Shown here piece after piece: positions 52,440 to 61,205 of a stretch of DNA of 64,000 bases. Position 1 is the stretch's first letter. Every line of letters starts with the position of its first letter. The translations under genes were made by a program, and so were the position numbers. Under the pieces are notes generated by a model. It was not told where the DNA came from and ran no database searches. It was given only the letters and a program-made list of their open reading frames with translations. Source of the DNA: Streptomyces hygroscopicus subsp. hygroscopicus (GTDB lineage: Bacteria > Actinomycetota > Actinomycetes > Streptomycetales > Streptomycetaceae); assembly GCF_030269125.1 (NCBI RefSeq), contig NZ_BSSM01000015.1, forward strand, positions 1 through 64,000, read 5' to 3'.

Positions 52440-54116
52440 TCAGGAGGGGGTCGCGGCGAACGTGTCCAGCGCGACGTCGAAGTACTCCCGCGCCTCGCGC
52501 ACCTTCCCGACCGGCGCCGACACCCACACGTCGTACAGCCGTCCGGACTCCTCCCAGCACAGGTCGTACGTGTGCCGGGGGCCCTCCGTCGCGCTGTACC
52601 CGTTCCAGGTGAACTCCCAGAGCGCGGCGGGGCGTCCGGCGTGCGTGGTGGGGGTGACCCGGCCGTCGCGGTAACCGGGATTGGCGACCTGTCCGTCGGC
52701 CGCCTGCCCCCGCATCACCGCCTGCGGGCCGCCGGGCTCGGGCGTGCCGACCTTGACGCCGAGGCGGTACGTCCCCTCCGGCGAGAGGTAGAAGACCCGC
52801 TCGCCCTGCGGGCTGCGGGTGAAGTCGTCGGGCACGGCGAGCGAGAACCCTGCGGGGTCGCGGGCGGTGCGGTAACCGGAGGGCGCGGTGCCGGGGCCCC
52901 GGCTCGGCGTCGGGGAGCCGGAACGGGACGGGGCCGGGGTCGAGGACGGCGGCGCGGGACGCGTGCCGGTCCCGGTCGAGGGCGTCGTCGCCGTGCCCCC
53001 CGGGCTCCCGCCGCCCCCGCTCTCGTCGCGGTTGAGGAACAGCGTCGCCGCCGACCCGCCGGCCGCCGCGAGCGCCGCGACGAGCAGCGCCACCACCAGC
53101 ACCGCGCGCGTCGAGGAACGACCGGACGCCGCCTCCGCCGTGCCCCCGGGCGCGCCGGACAGCGGGGCCGACACGCCCGGCTGGGCGGACGGGTGCGGCA
53201 CGGGCTTCGACGGGCGCCCCATCCCGAGCCGGTGCCCGCGCGGCGCACCCGGCGCACCCGGCGCCTCCGGCGCCCGCGGGGTCCGCCCGGTCTCCAGATA
53301 GACGCGGAGCATCCACTCGGCCTCGGCCGCGCCGAGCCGGCGGTCCGGGTCGCGCTCCAGCAGCCCCCGTACGACGGGCAGCAGCGGCTCGGCCTCGACG
53401 GGCGGCCGGATCTCGGCCGCGACCACGGCGTGCAGGATGCCGCCGAGCGAGTCGCGCCGGAACGGCGACTCGCCGCTGAGCACCGTGCACAGCAGCGCGC
53501 CCAGCGACCACAGGTCGGACTCCGGGCCGGTGCGCACCCCGGACATCCGCTCGGGCGCGGTGTACTCGGGCGAGCCGACGAAGGAGCCGGTCTCGGTGAG
53601 CGTGGTGGCACCCTCGACCTGCGCGATGCCGAAGTCGGTGAGCACGACCCGGTCGGTGCCCGACTCGACCAGGACGTTCGCGGGCTTGATGTCCCGGTGC
53701 AGCACCCCGGCCTCGTGCGCGGTGTCCAGGGCGCTGAGCAGGGCGATGCCGATCCGCGCGGCCTCGGCCGGGGTCACCGGGCCGTGCCGGGCGATCCGGT
53801 CGGCGAGCGAGCAGCCGTCGATCAGCTCCATGACCAGGTACGGCCGTTCGTCCTGCTCGACCACGTCGTGCACGACGATGATGTGCGGGTGCCGCAGCTG
53901 CGCGACCGCGCGCGCCTCCCGGAACGTACGGTCGCGGCGCCGCCGTGCGTCGTCCTCCGGGAGGGAGTCGTCCGCGAGGATCTCCTTGACCGCGACGAGC
54001 CGGCCCAGCAACTCGTCGCTCGCCCGCCATACGACGCCCATGCCGCCGCGTCCGATCCGCGCCTGGAGGCGGTAACGGCCGGCGATCACCCGGAAGTCGG
54101 CGCCCTCGGTCCCCAT
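52440..54116 (-). CDS. Transmembrane Ser/Thr protein kinase
   Basis: The 558-residue kinase has all catalytic motifs: GRGGMGVVW (22-30), K44 (VAVKE), HRDIKPAN (140-147), DFG (161-163), APE (187-189). One membrane helix lies at about 338-361 (VLVVALLVAALAAAGGSAATLF). A Ser/Pro/Thr-rich linker leads to an extracellular domain (about 410-558, GFSLAVPDDF...WEFTW) shared in style with the neighbouring kinases. There are no PASTA repeats. ATG at 54116 is chosen because it directly precedes the conserved kinase N-lobe. It probably responds to an envelope signal; substrate unknown. Confidence 0.9.
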   Translation of the reverse strand: MGTEGADFRVIAGRYRLQARIGRGGMGVVWRASDELLGRLVAVKEILADDSLPEDDARRRRDRTFREARAVAQLRHPHIIVVHDVVEQDERPYLVMELIDGCSLADRIARHGPVTPAEAARIGIALLSALDTAHEAGVLHRDIKPANVLVESGTDRVVLTDFGIAQVEGATTLTETGSFVGSPEYTAPERMSGVRTGPESDLWSLGALLCTVLSGESPFRRDSLGGILHAVVAAEIRPPVEAEPLLPVVRGLLERDPDRRLGAAEAEWMLRVYLETGRTPRAPEAPGAPGAPRGHRLGMGRPSKPVPHPSAQPGVSAPLSGAPGGTAEAASGRSSTRAVLVVALLVAALAAAGGSAATLFLNRDESGGGGSPGGTATTPSTGTGTRPAPPSSTPAPSRSGSPTPSRGPGTAPSGYRTARDPAGFSLAVPDDFTRSPQGERVFYLSPEGTYRLGVKVGTPEPGGPQAVMRGQAADGQVANPGYRDGRVTPTTHAGRPAALWEFTWNGYSATEGPRHTYDLCWEESGRLYDVWVSAPVGKVREAREYFDVALDTFAATPS

Positions 54117-54237
54117 GCGCCCATCATGCCGCAACGGACCCATCCGCTCCGGGGCCTCGATCGGCCAAGCCACGCTGTTCAGTGACTCGTTTTCAGCCGT
54201 TTCAGTCGCAAAGCGCACCCGTTCGGCTCAAGGCCCC

Positions 54238-55908
54238 TCAGCGCGTCGCGGCCGGCTGCTGCCAGCTCTGGAGCACCCACTTGAACTGTTTGCCGATCCG
54301 CGGCCAGTCGGCGGCGGGCCCGGACATGTAGATGGCGTACTCGGTGCCCTCGCGCGAGAAGTACGTCTCCTCGACGGCGTGCCGCGGGCCCGCCACGTAC
54401 GGCGGGTCCTTCTTCAGCGCGGTCCAGGTGTACTCCCACAGCGAGGCGTTCCGGTCGCGGTAGACGTTCTGCTCCAGCGTCACGCGCTGGTAGTTGACGA
54501 GTCGTTGGAGCTGCTGTTCGAGGTCCTTCTGGTGTTCGTAGGCGTCGACGAAGTCCGGCGAGCTGTCGATGGAGATGCGCACGAAGTGCTTGCCGCCGTC
54601 GGGGGTGTAGTCGATCTGCTTCAGGGGACCGTCGATGCTGTAGACCTGGCGCTTCCAGCCCTTGGGCAGGGAGACGCTGAAGCCCAGCGGGTCGTGGTGG
54701 GTCTCCCAGCTGTCCGGGACGGTGCCGGTGCCCTCCTGGCGGTGGCCGCCGTCGGGGCTCGCCGAGGGGGTCGGGCCGGGGTCCGTGCCGCCGCCCGCCG
54801 CCGTGTCATTGCGGGTGCTGTTCCACTCCTGGAAGCCCACCGCCGCGCCGCCGCCGAGCACGGCCGCGACGGCGACGACGAGCGCGAGCGTGCGCAGCCT
54901 GCGCCGGGGGCGCGCGGGCACTCCCACGCCGTGTCCCGGCACGGGGCCCACGGCGGTCGGCCCGACGGCCGACGGGCCGACCGGAGGCGGACCCGCCGCG
55001 GCCGGGGCGCCGTAGCCGCCGGTGTCCCCGCGGCCGTGCAGGCCCGTGCTCTGGGTCGGCACGAACGCCTGGGCGGCCTGGGGCCGCCGCCCCTCCGCGG
55101 CCTCGGCGAGCATCTGCTCGGCCTCCTCCGCGCCCGGCCGCCGCTCCGGTTCCTTGCGCAGCAGCGCGGAGATGACCGGTCCGAGCGGCCCGGCGTTGCG
55201 CGGCTGTTCGGCCTCCTCCTCGACGACCGCCTGCATGGTGCTCAGCGGCGAGGTACGGCGGAACGGCGAACGCCCCTCCACCGCCGTGTACAGCGTCGCC
55301 CCGAGCGCCCACAGGTCGGAGGCGGGGCCCGGGTCGTGGCCGCGCACCCGTTCGGGCGCGAGGTAGTCGACCGAGCCGACGACCTCTCCGGTGCGGGTGA
55401 TGGTGGAGTCGCCCTCGATCTGGGCGATGCCGAAGTCGGTGAGCAGCACCCGGCCGTCGCGGCCGAGGAGAACGTTGCCAGGCTTGACGTCCCGGTGCAG
55501 GACGCCGGCGGAATGCGCGGCGCGCAGCGCCCGCAGCACCCACAGCCCGATCCGCGCGGCCTCGCGCGGATCGATGCGCCCCTGCTCCTTGACCGCGTCG
55601 GCCAGCGAGTTGCCCTCGACCAGCTCCATCACGATCCAGGGCCGGCCGTCGTGTTCGAGCACGTCGTGCACGGTGACGACGGCGGAGTGGTTGATGCGCG
55701 CCGCGGCCCGCGCCTCGGCCCGGGTGCGGGCGAGCAGGACCGCCTGGTCGCTGTCGGAGACGTAGAGCGCGGCGGTCAACTCCTTGACGGCGACCGTCCG
55801 GTGCAGCACCTCGTCGTGGGCACGCCACACCCGGCCCATGCCACCGCTGCCGATGGAGTCGGCAAGCCGGTAGCGGCCCGCTATGAGCAGGCCCTGCATC
55901 TGATTCAC
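54238..55908 (-). CDS. Transmembrane Ser/Thr protein kinase
   Basis: The 556-residue kinase has SGGMGRVW, ATP lysine K42 (VAVKE), HRDVKPGN (138-145), DFG (158-160) and the segment VGSVDYLAPERVRG. A membrane helix lies at about 350-375 (LALVVAVAAVLGGGAAVGF), followed by an extracellular sensor region (about 400-556) with GFSVSLPKGW and LWEYTW, a pattern repeated in the adjacent kinases. GTG at 55908 is preferred because GGGG lies 5 nt upstream; ATG at 55899 is possible. It is part of a tandem series of kinase genes in the same orientation. Confidence 0.9.
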   Translation of the reverse strand: MNQMQGLLIAGRYRLADSIGSGGMGRVWRAHDEVLHRTVAVKELTAALYVSDSDQAVLLARTRAEARAAARINHSAVVTVHDVLEHDGRPWIVMELVEGNSLADAVKEQGRIDPREAARIGLWVLRALRAAHSAGVLHRDVKPGNVLLGRDGRVLLTDFGIAQIEGDSTITRTGEVVGSVDYLAPERVRGHDPGPASDLWALGATLYTAVEGRSPFRRTSPLSTMQAVVEEEAEQPRNAGPLGPVISALLRKEPERRPGAEEAEQMLAEAAEGRRPQAAQAFVPTQSTGLHGRGDTGGYGAPAAAGPPPVGPSAVGPTAVGPVPGHGVGVPARPRRRLRTLALVVAVAAVLGGGAAVGFQEWNSTRNDTAAGGGTDPGPTPSASPDGGHRQEGTGTVPDSWETHHDPLGFSVSLPKGWKRQVYSIDGPLKQIDYTPDGGKHFVRISIDSSPDFVDAYEHQKDLEQQLQRLVNYQRVTLEQNVYRDRNASLWEYTWTALKKDPPYVAGPRHAVEETYFSREGTEYAIYMSGPAADWPRIGKQFKWVLQSWQQPAATR

Positions 55909-56062
55909 GTTGCCCCGCAATGCTCTTGTCAGGGTCAGACTAAGGACCGGCCCGTTCTCAGGGAACAAGCGGGGTCCCAAGGAAACCGCACTGTGACGAT
56001 GGTCATTTCCGCGCGGAAACGGGAACCGGCGCGCCGGGCCGGGCCGGTTGGGTACGCCGTGC

Positions 56063-58630
56063 TCAACCGGTGTAGCGGTACGTCGCGGTAGCTTCCTCGT
56101 ACAGCCGTGTCACCTCGTCCCGGTCGGCGTCCGGGCCGCGGACCTGGAGGATGTGGTACCGCCCGTTCAGCAGGATCGCCATGTTGCGCACGTACCGATC
56201 ACGGCCCTGACCGTCGGTCCAGGTGAACTGTCCCTCGGCCATGGTCCGTCCGCCCACCTCGATGGTGCGCAGCCCGGTGGCGGTGGCCCAGCTGGAGTCG
56301 CGGTACGGCTGGAGTTCGCGCTCCTTGTCCCGCTGGTAGGCCATCGGATCGCCGCCGTACGTCGACACGCCGTCCCGCCCGGGTACGACCATCAGCTCGA
56401 AGTCGCCGTGTGCGTAGACGACTTCGCCGCTGCCGTTCTTCGGGACGCGCGTCCAGCCCTTCGCGACGGCGATCTCGAAGCCCTCGGGGTCCTTGCGCAG
56501 GGCGAAGCCGTCGGGCACGGAGGAGGTGGTGCCGGTCTGGGTCTCGGAGGCGGTGGGGCTGTGCCGCGAGCGGGAGGGCGCGGGGCTCGCCTGGCCGGTG
56601 GAACGGCTCGCGCCGGCCCCGCTCTGCCCGTGCCGCGCGTGCTGCCGGGGCATGAACAGCATCGCGTACGCGACCGCGCCGGCCAGCAGAAGCAGGATCA
56701 GCACGAGCAGGACCCGGCCCAGGCGGTTCGGTGAACTGCCGTTTTCCTGGCCCCGCTTGTGCCGGGCGTGCGACTCGGGCAGCCCGGGGCGCCGCCGGCG
56801 CACCAGCTCGCCCCGGCGCCGGATGATCGGCAGCCGGCGCGGATCGGCGGGCGGTACGGGCACCACGCGCGCACCGGCCTCCGGCTCGGGCGCGGACCGC
56901 ACCAGCGAGCGCAGCCAGCCGCCCAGTTCCTCGAAGTCCGGCCGCTCGGTGGGGTCCTGGCGCAGCAGCGACTCCACCACCGGCCGCAGCGGCCCGCACT
57001 CCTCGGCGTAGGCGGGCGGCTCGGCGCACACCAACTGCACCAGTTCCGCGGTGGACTCCTCGGGATACGGCGCATGCCCCTGCACCGCGCGGAACAACAG
57101 CGCGCCCAGTGCCCACAGATCGGTGGCGGGGCCGACCGGTGCCGCCAGCTGCCAGTTCTCGTGCACCGGCCCGGCCTGCTCCGGCGCCCACCGCTCGGTC
57201 ACCGGCCCCACCACGGCCATCCGCGCCTGCCGCGCCCGCTCCGCCGCGAGCGCCCCGCCGGGCCGCCGGGCACCGGGCCCGGCCTCGTCCCAGCGTGCGT
57301 GCGTCTGCGGCGGTACGGCGGGGGCCGGGGCGTCGTGCCGGGCTGGTTCGAGGCCGTGCGGGGCGGGGGTCCGGGCACCGTGCACCCCGTAGGGATCGAC
57401 GGAGCGGCCCGGGGCGTCGGGGCGGGGGGCGGGCACGGAGGGGTACGGCGACCGGGCGGCCGGGTCCGAGGAGGGGCGGTGGGGCAACGGCCGCGGGTCG
57501 TGCGGCGAGGGTCCCGGGGAGTACGGCGCGCGCCCCGTCGGGTACGGCGACCGCGCCGCGTCGGCGTCCTCGACGGGCCTGGCGGATCCTCCGGGGTGGG
57601 GCGCCCGGGGGTACGACGACGCCCCCTCGCTCCCGGCCGGCAGGTCGGCGCTCCCGTCACCCTCGGGGGTCCGCCGGGCCCCGGGCAGCGCGGCGCGTTC
57701 ACCCTGCCGGGCCTCCTGCACCCGGGCCGCCGCACGGGCTCCCGCCCGGTAGGCGGCGATCGCCCCGGCGCGCGCGGCACGGATGTCGGCACCGCTGTCC
57801 GGCACCCGCTGCCCCGCCGTACCGGACGCCTCGGGGCCGCCGGCCGCCCCGTCCGCCCCCGGCGCCGCCGGCCCGCCGGCCGCCCGCGCCTGGATGGCAG
57901 CCCGCCGCGCGGCCTCGGGGTCGGCGGCACCGGACGCGACGACGCCAGCGCTCGGCACGGCGCTCGGCACGGCCCCGGCCGGGTGTTCGCCGGGGCCCTC
58001 GTCCTGCTCCGTCCCCGGCACCGGGTCGTACCCGCACAGCGCCTCCTCCGCGGCGCCGGACGCGAGGCCGGTCAGCATCACACGGCCGTCGTCGCAGACG
58101 AGGACCGTGCGGGCGGTGACGTTGCGGTGGACCCAGCCGTGGGCGTGCAGGACCCGCAGGGCCATGAGGACGTCGGAGGCGACCTCGGCGGCGCGGTACG
58201 GCGTGAGAGGGCGCTCGGCGAGGAGCGCGGACAACGGGCGGGCGGCGACCCACTCGCTGACGATCCACAGCGAGCCGCCCTCGGCGAAGACGTCGAACAC
58301 CTGGTCGAGACGCGGATGGTCGGGGATACGGGCCGCCGCCTGCGCGGCCTCGACGGCGCGCCGCACCGCGGGTTCGGTCGGCTGCCGCGTCGCACCCCTC
58401 GCGGCCGGCGCCGGACGCGCCCCGCGCCCGCGCGCGATGAACCCCTCGGGCAGCCCCTCCGCGTCGAGCACCTCCGCCTCGACGACCTCGGGCAACGGCA
58501 CCTGACGGACCAGCACCTCCTGGCCGCTGTAGGTGTCGAAGGCACGGGTCTCGGTCAGCTCGTACGCGTCGGACGGCGGCAGCGGCAGGCGGTAGCGGTC
58601 GGCCAGTACCCGGCCCGCGTAGTCCTCCAT
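56063..58630 (-). CDS. Pseudokinase with long disordered insert and extracellular domain
   Basis: The 855-residue protein keeps a kinase fold but lost the catalytic residues: the ATP-lysine position reads R42 (EVLVRQV), the HRD triad reads HRN (168-170, VHRNVTARTVLV) and the DFG equivalent reads LTGLASG (186-192). An insert of about 280 residues (200-480), Pro/Ala/Gly-rich and disordered, replaces the activation segment. The C-lobe (WALGALLFRAVQG) and a membrane helix (about 648-672) remain, followed by an extracellular domain like those of its neighbours (GFEIAVAKGW). ATG at 58630 has a strong GGAGGAGG site. A regulatory or scaffolding role is likely. Confidence 0.88.
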   Translation of the reverse strand: MEDYAGRVLADRYRLPLPPSDAYELTETRAFDTYSGQEVLVRQVPLPEVVEAEVLDAEGLPEGFIARGRGARPAPAARGATRQPTEPAVRRAVEAAQAAARIPDHPRLDQVFDVFAEGGSLWIVSEWVAARPLSALLAERPLTPYRAAEVASDVLMALRVLHAHGWVHRNVTARTVLVCDDGRVMLTGLASGAAEEALCGYDPVPGTEQDEGPGEHPAGAVPSAVPSAGVVASGAADPEAARRAAIQARAAGGPAAPGADGAAGGPEASGTAGQRVPDSGADIRAARAGAIAAYRAGARAAARVQEARQGERAALPGARRTPEGDGSADLPAGSEGASSYPRAPHPGGSARPVEDADAARSPYPTGRAPYSPGPSPHDPRPLPHRPSSDPAARSPYPSVPAPRPDAPGRSVDPYGVHGARTPAPHGLEPARHDAPAPAVPPQTHARWDEAGPGARRPGGALAAERARQARMAVVGPVTERWAPEQAGPVHENWQLAAPVGPATDLWALGALLFRAVQGHAPYPEESTAELVQLVCAEPPAYAEECGPLRPVVESLLRQDPTERPDFEELGGWLRSLVRSAPEPEAGARVVPVPPADPRRLPIIRRRGELVRRRRPGLPESHARHKRGQENGSSPNRLGRVLLVLILLLLAGAVAYAMLFMPRQHARHGQSGAGASRSTGQASPAPSRSRHSPTASETQTGTTSSVPDGFALRKDPEGFEIAVAKGWTRVPKNGSGEVVYAHGDFELMVVPGRDGVSTYGGDPMAYQRDKERELQPYRDSSWATATGLRTIEVGGRTMAEGQFTWTDGQGRDRYVRNMAILLNGRYHILQVRGPDADRDEVTRLYEEATATYRYTG

Positions 58631-58800
58631 TCCGCCTCCTCCTCCCCCGGCCGCCCGGTTCTGTCACATCCGTTCGCGTCACGGCCCGTTTCGCGTCGGC
58701 ATCCGGCTCCGTACGGTCCTCAACCATTCACGATACGTGCCGGAGGCATCCCGCACCGCGCGGATGCCCGATTCCGGCGCCATGAACCGGCGGGCGGAGC

Positions 58801-60711
58801 CTAGGACTTGGGCTGGAAGGACGCGGTGAGCGTCCGCCAGGTGTCCTTGCGCAGGTCGCCGTGCCAGTCATCGGCCTTCGCGGTGTACATCAGCGCGTAG
58901 CCGAGGTGTCCGTTGACCACGAAGCCACGGTCGATGGTGCGGTACCCGGTGCCTCCGTCGACGTAGGTGAACTCCCAGTCGGCCGTGTTCCAGCTGCGGT
59001 AGTCCACCTTCTCGATCCGGATCCGGTGGTACTGCGAGCGCACCATGTAGTGCTCCTGGCTCTTCCAGTCCGCCACCGGGTCGTCCTTCGGCGTGCCGGT
59101 CCAGGCGACGAGCAGCTTCTGCCCGTCGGGACCGGTGTAACGGTCACCGGCCGATCCGTTGGACTGGTACGACCACCCTTTGGGCAGCCCGATCGAGTAG
59201 CCCTGCCCGCCCTTGCGGGTGGAGACGACCGGCGCGCTCCCGGCGGAGGCGGACGCGCTCGCGCCGGGGTCCGTCGCGGAACCCGTTCCCGTCCCGGACC
59301 CGGTGGGCGCCGAACTCCCGCCGTCCGTACGGGTACCGCTGCCCGGTGACGTGCCGTGGCCGCCCTCGGCGGACGCGCTCGCACCGGCCGTGGACCGGGC
59401 GGCGCCCTTGCCGTTCTTGTCGTCGCCACCGCCGAGGGCGACGGCCAGCACGGTGCCGATCACCGCGAGCGCCACCACCACGGCGACGATCACCAGCGTG
59501 CGTCTGGGCACCACATCGGTGAGCGAGGCGCGCGGCACCGGCCGCGGCGGCAGGTCCAGATCCGGCGGCGGCATGACCGGCCAGCCCGAACTGGGCTTGG
59601 CCGCTCCGGCGTTGCCCTTGTCGCCGGGCGGGTTCCCGGCGGAGCTCGGCACGGCGGCGGCTTCGGGGGCCGCCGCGGAAGCGGTACCGGCACCGGACGC
59701 GGCCCCGGCCGCCCCCGCCGCCTTGCGCACCGACCGCAGCGCGCCGCGCAGCTTCTCGGCGGCCTCCTCGCTCCGCTTTCCCTCGCCGTTGCCCGGCTGC
59801 ACCGGCAGCGGTACGACCCGGGTGGCGTCCAGCGGCTCCGGTTCGGGCGCGTGGATCACCTTGTCGAGCAGCACCCGCGCCCCGGCGTCGTCGAGCCGTT
59901 CGGCCGGGTCCTTGGTGAGCAGGCCGTAGATGACGTCCCGCAGCGGGCCCGCGTTCTTGGGCTCCTCCAACGGCTCGGTCATCACCGCGGTGAGCGTGGC
60001 GATCGCGGAGCCCTTGTCGTACGGCGGCACGCCCTCGACCGCCGCGTACAGCAGCCCGCCGAGCGACCACAGGTCGGCCGCGGGGCCCGGCTTGTGGCCG
60101 CGGGCGCGCTCCGGGGAGATGTAGGAGGGGGCGCCGACGAGCATGCCGGTGGAGGTGATGGACGGGTCGCCCTCGACCTGCGCGATGCCGAAGTCGGTGA
60201 GGACGACGCGGCCGTCGTCGGCGATGAGCACGTTGGACGGCTTCACGTCCCGGTGCAGGATGCCCTCGCGGTGGGCGGAGCGCAGCACGTCGAGCACGGC
60301 GAGGCCCACCTCGGCGGCCCGCCTGGGCTCCAGCACGCCGTCCTCGCGGATGACCTCGGCGAGGGACTTGCCCTCCACCAGCTCCATGACGATCCAGGGC
60401 CGGTCGTCCTCGTCGACCACGTCGAAGACCGTCACCGCGCTGTTGTTGCGGATCCGGGCGATCGCCTTGGCCTCGCGCAGCGTGCGCGTGATCAGGCGCC
60501 GCTTCTCCTCCTCGTCGATGTTCGTCGGGAACCGCAGTTCCTTGACGGCGACCGTGCGGCCGAGGGTCTCGTCCTCGGCGCGCCAGACCGTGCCCATGCC
60601 GCCGCGGCCCAGCACGTCTCCCAGCCGGTACCGCCCGGCGAGGAGACGCCGTCCGCTCTTGCCCTGCCGAGTCTCCTGACGAGGTGTCCCCGCCCGATCC
60701 GCCTCCGACAT
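58801..60711 (-). CDS. Transmembrane Ser/Thr protein kinase
   Basis: The 636-residue kinase has GRGGMGTVW (about 35-43), K57 (VAVKE), HRDVKPSN, DFG and the segment VGAPSYISPERARG, so all catalytic motifs are intact. A linker rich in Ala/Gly/Ser precedes one membrane helix (about 395-420, LVIVAVVVALAVIGTVLAVAL). The extracellular domain (about 490-636) has GYSIGLPKGW and DWEFTYVDGG, like neighbouring kinases. ATG at 60711 is preceded by AGGGGA; an in-frame ATG at 60723 is the alternative. It is the first gene of the tandem kinase series. Confidence 0.9.
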   Translation of the reverse strand: MSEADRAGTPRQETRQGKSGRRLLAGRYRLGDVLGRGGMGTVWRAEDETLGRTVAVKELRFPTNIDEEEKRRLITRTLREAKAIARIRNNSAVTVFDVVDEDDRPWIVMELVEGKSLAEVIREDGVLEPRRAAEVGLAVLDVLRSAHREGILHRDVKPSNVLIADDGRVVLTDFGIAQVEGDPSITSTGMLVGAPSYISPERARGHKPGPAADLWSLGGLLYAAVEGVPPYDKGSAIATLTAVMTEPLEEPKNAGPLRDVIYGLLTKDPAERLDDAGARVLLDKVIHAPEPEPLDATRVVPLPVQPGNGEGKRSEEAAEKLRGALRSVRKAAGAAGAASGAGTASAAAPEAAAVPSSAGNPPGDKGNAGAAKPSSGWPVMPPPDLDLPPRPVPRASLTDVVPRRTLVIVAVVVALAVIGTVLAVALGGGDDKNGKGAARSTAGASASAEGGHGTSPGSGTRTDGGSSAPTGSGTGTGSATDPGASASASAGSAPVVSTRKGGQGYSIGLPKGWSYQSNGSAGDRYTGPDGQKLLVAWTGTPKDDPVADWKSQEHYMVRSQYHRIRIEKVDYRSWNTADWEFTYVDGGTGYRTIDRGFVVNGHLGYALMYTAKADDWHGDLRKDTWRTLTASFQPKS

Positions 60712-61060
60712 GCGTCCCCTCATGCAACCCGCCCTGACAGAGCCTCCATTGTCTCTCACCCGACAAGTGCTCCACGCCGTGGGGCCCTCCCCGGACCTCC
60801 CCGAAGCCGCCCTTCCCCCGCCCGGCATGACGGCCCGTGAGAACCCGGCGACCCCTGGTGCCGACCCTCCGGTCACACCCACCCAAACCACTGCGCCGGG
60901 GGCCGGACACCACCCCGAAACCGGCTCACCCCTCGGGGGGCCCTCCCCCCTCCCCCTCCCCCTCCCGCCCCACCCCCTCCTCCACCGAGCCACCTGCCGC
61001 CCGACGCCCCCTCGCCACGCCGATCCGGTCCCCCGTCCCCCGTCCCCGACACCCGACACC

Positions 61061-61159
<99 letters not shown>

Positions 61160-61205
61160 CAGCCACCACAACCCCCGCCCACAACCTCCCGCCCCACCCC
61201 CACCC

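Noticed and set aside
60744..60766. TTGTCGGGT before the 58801-60711 kinase as a PafBC promoter
   Set aside because: The box deviates from ttGTCRgtg at its last positions and no TAnnnT follows after 8 nt.
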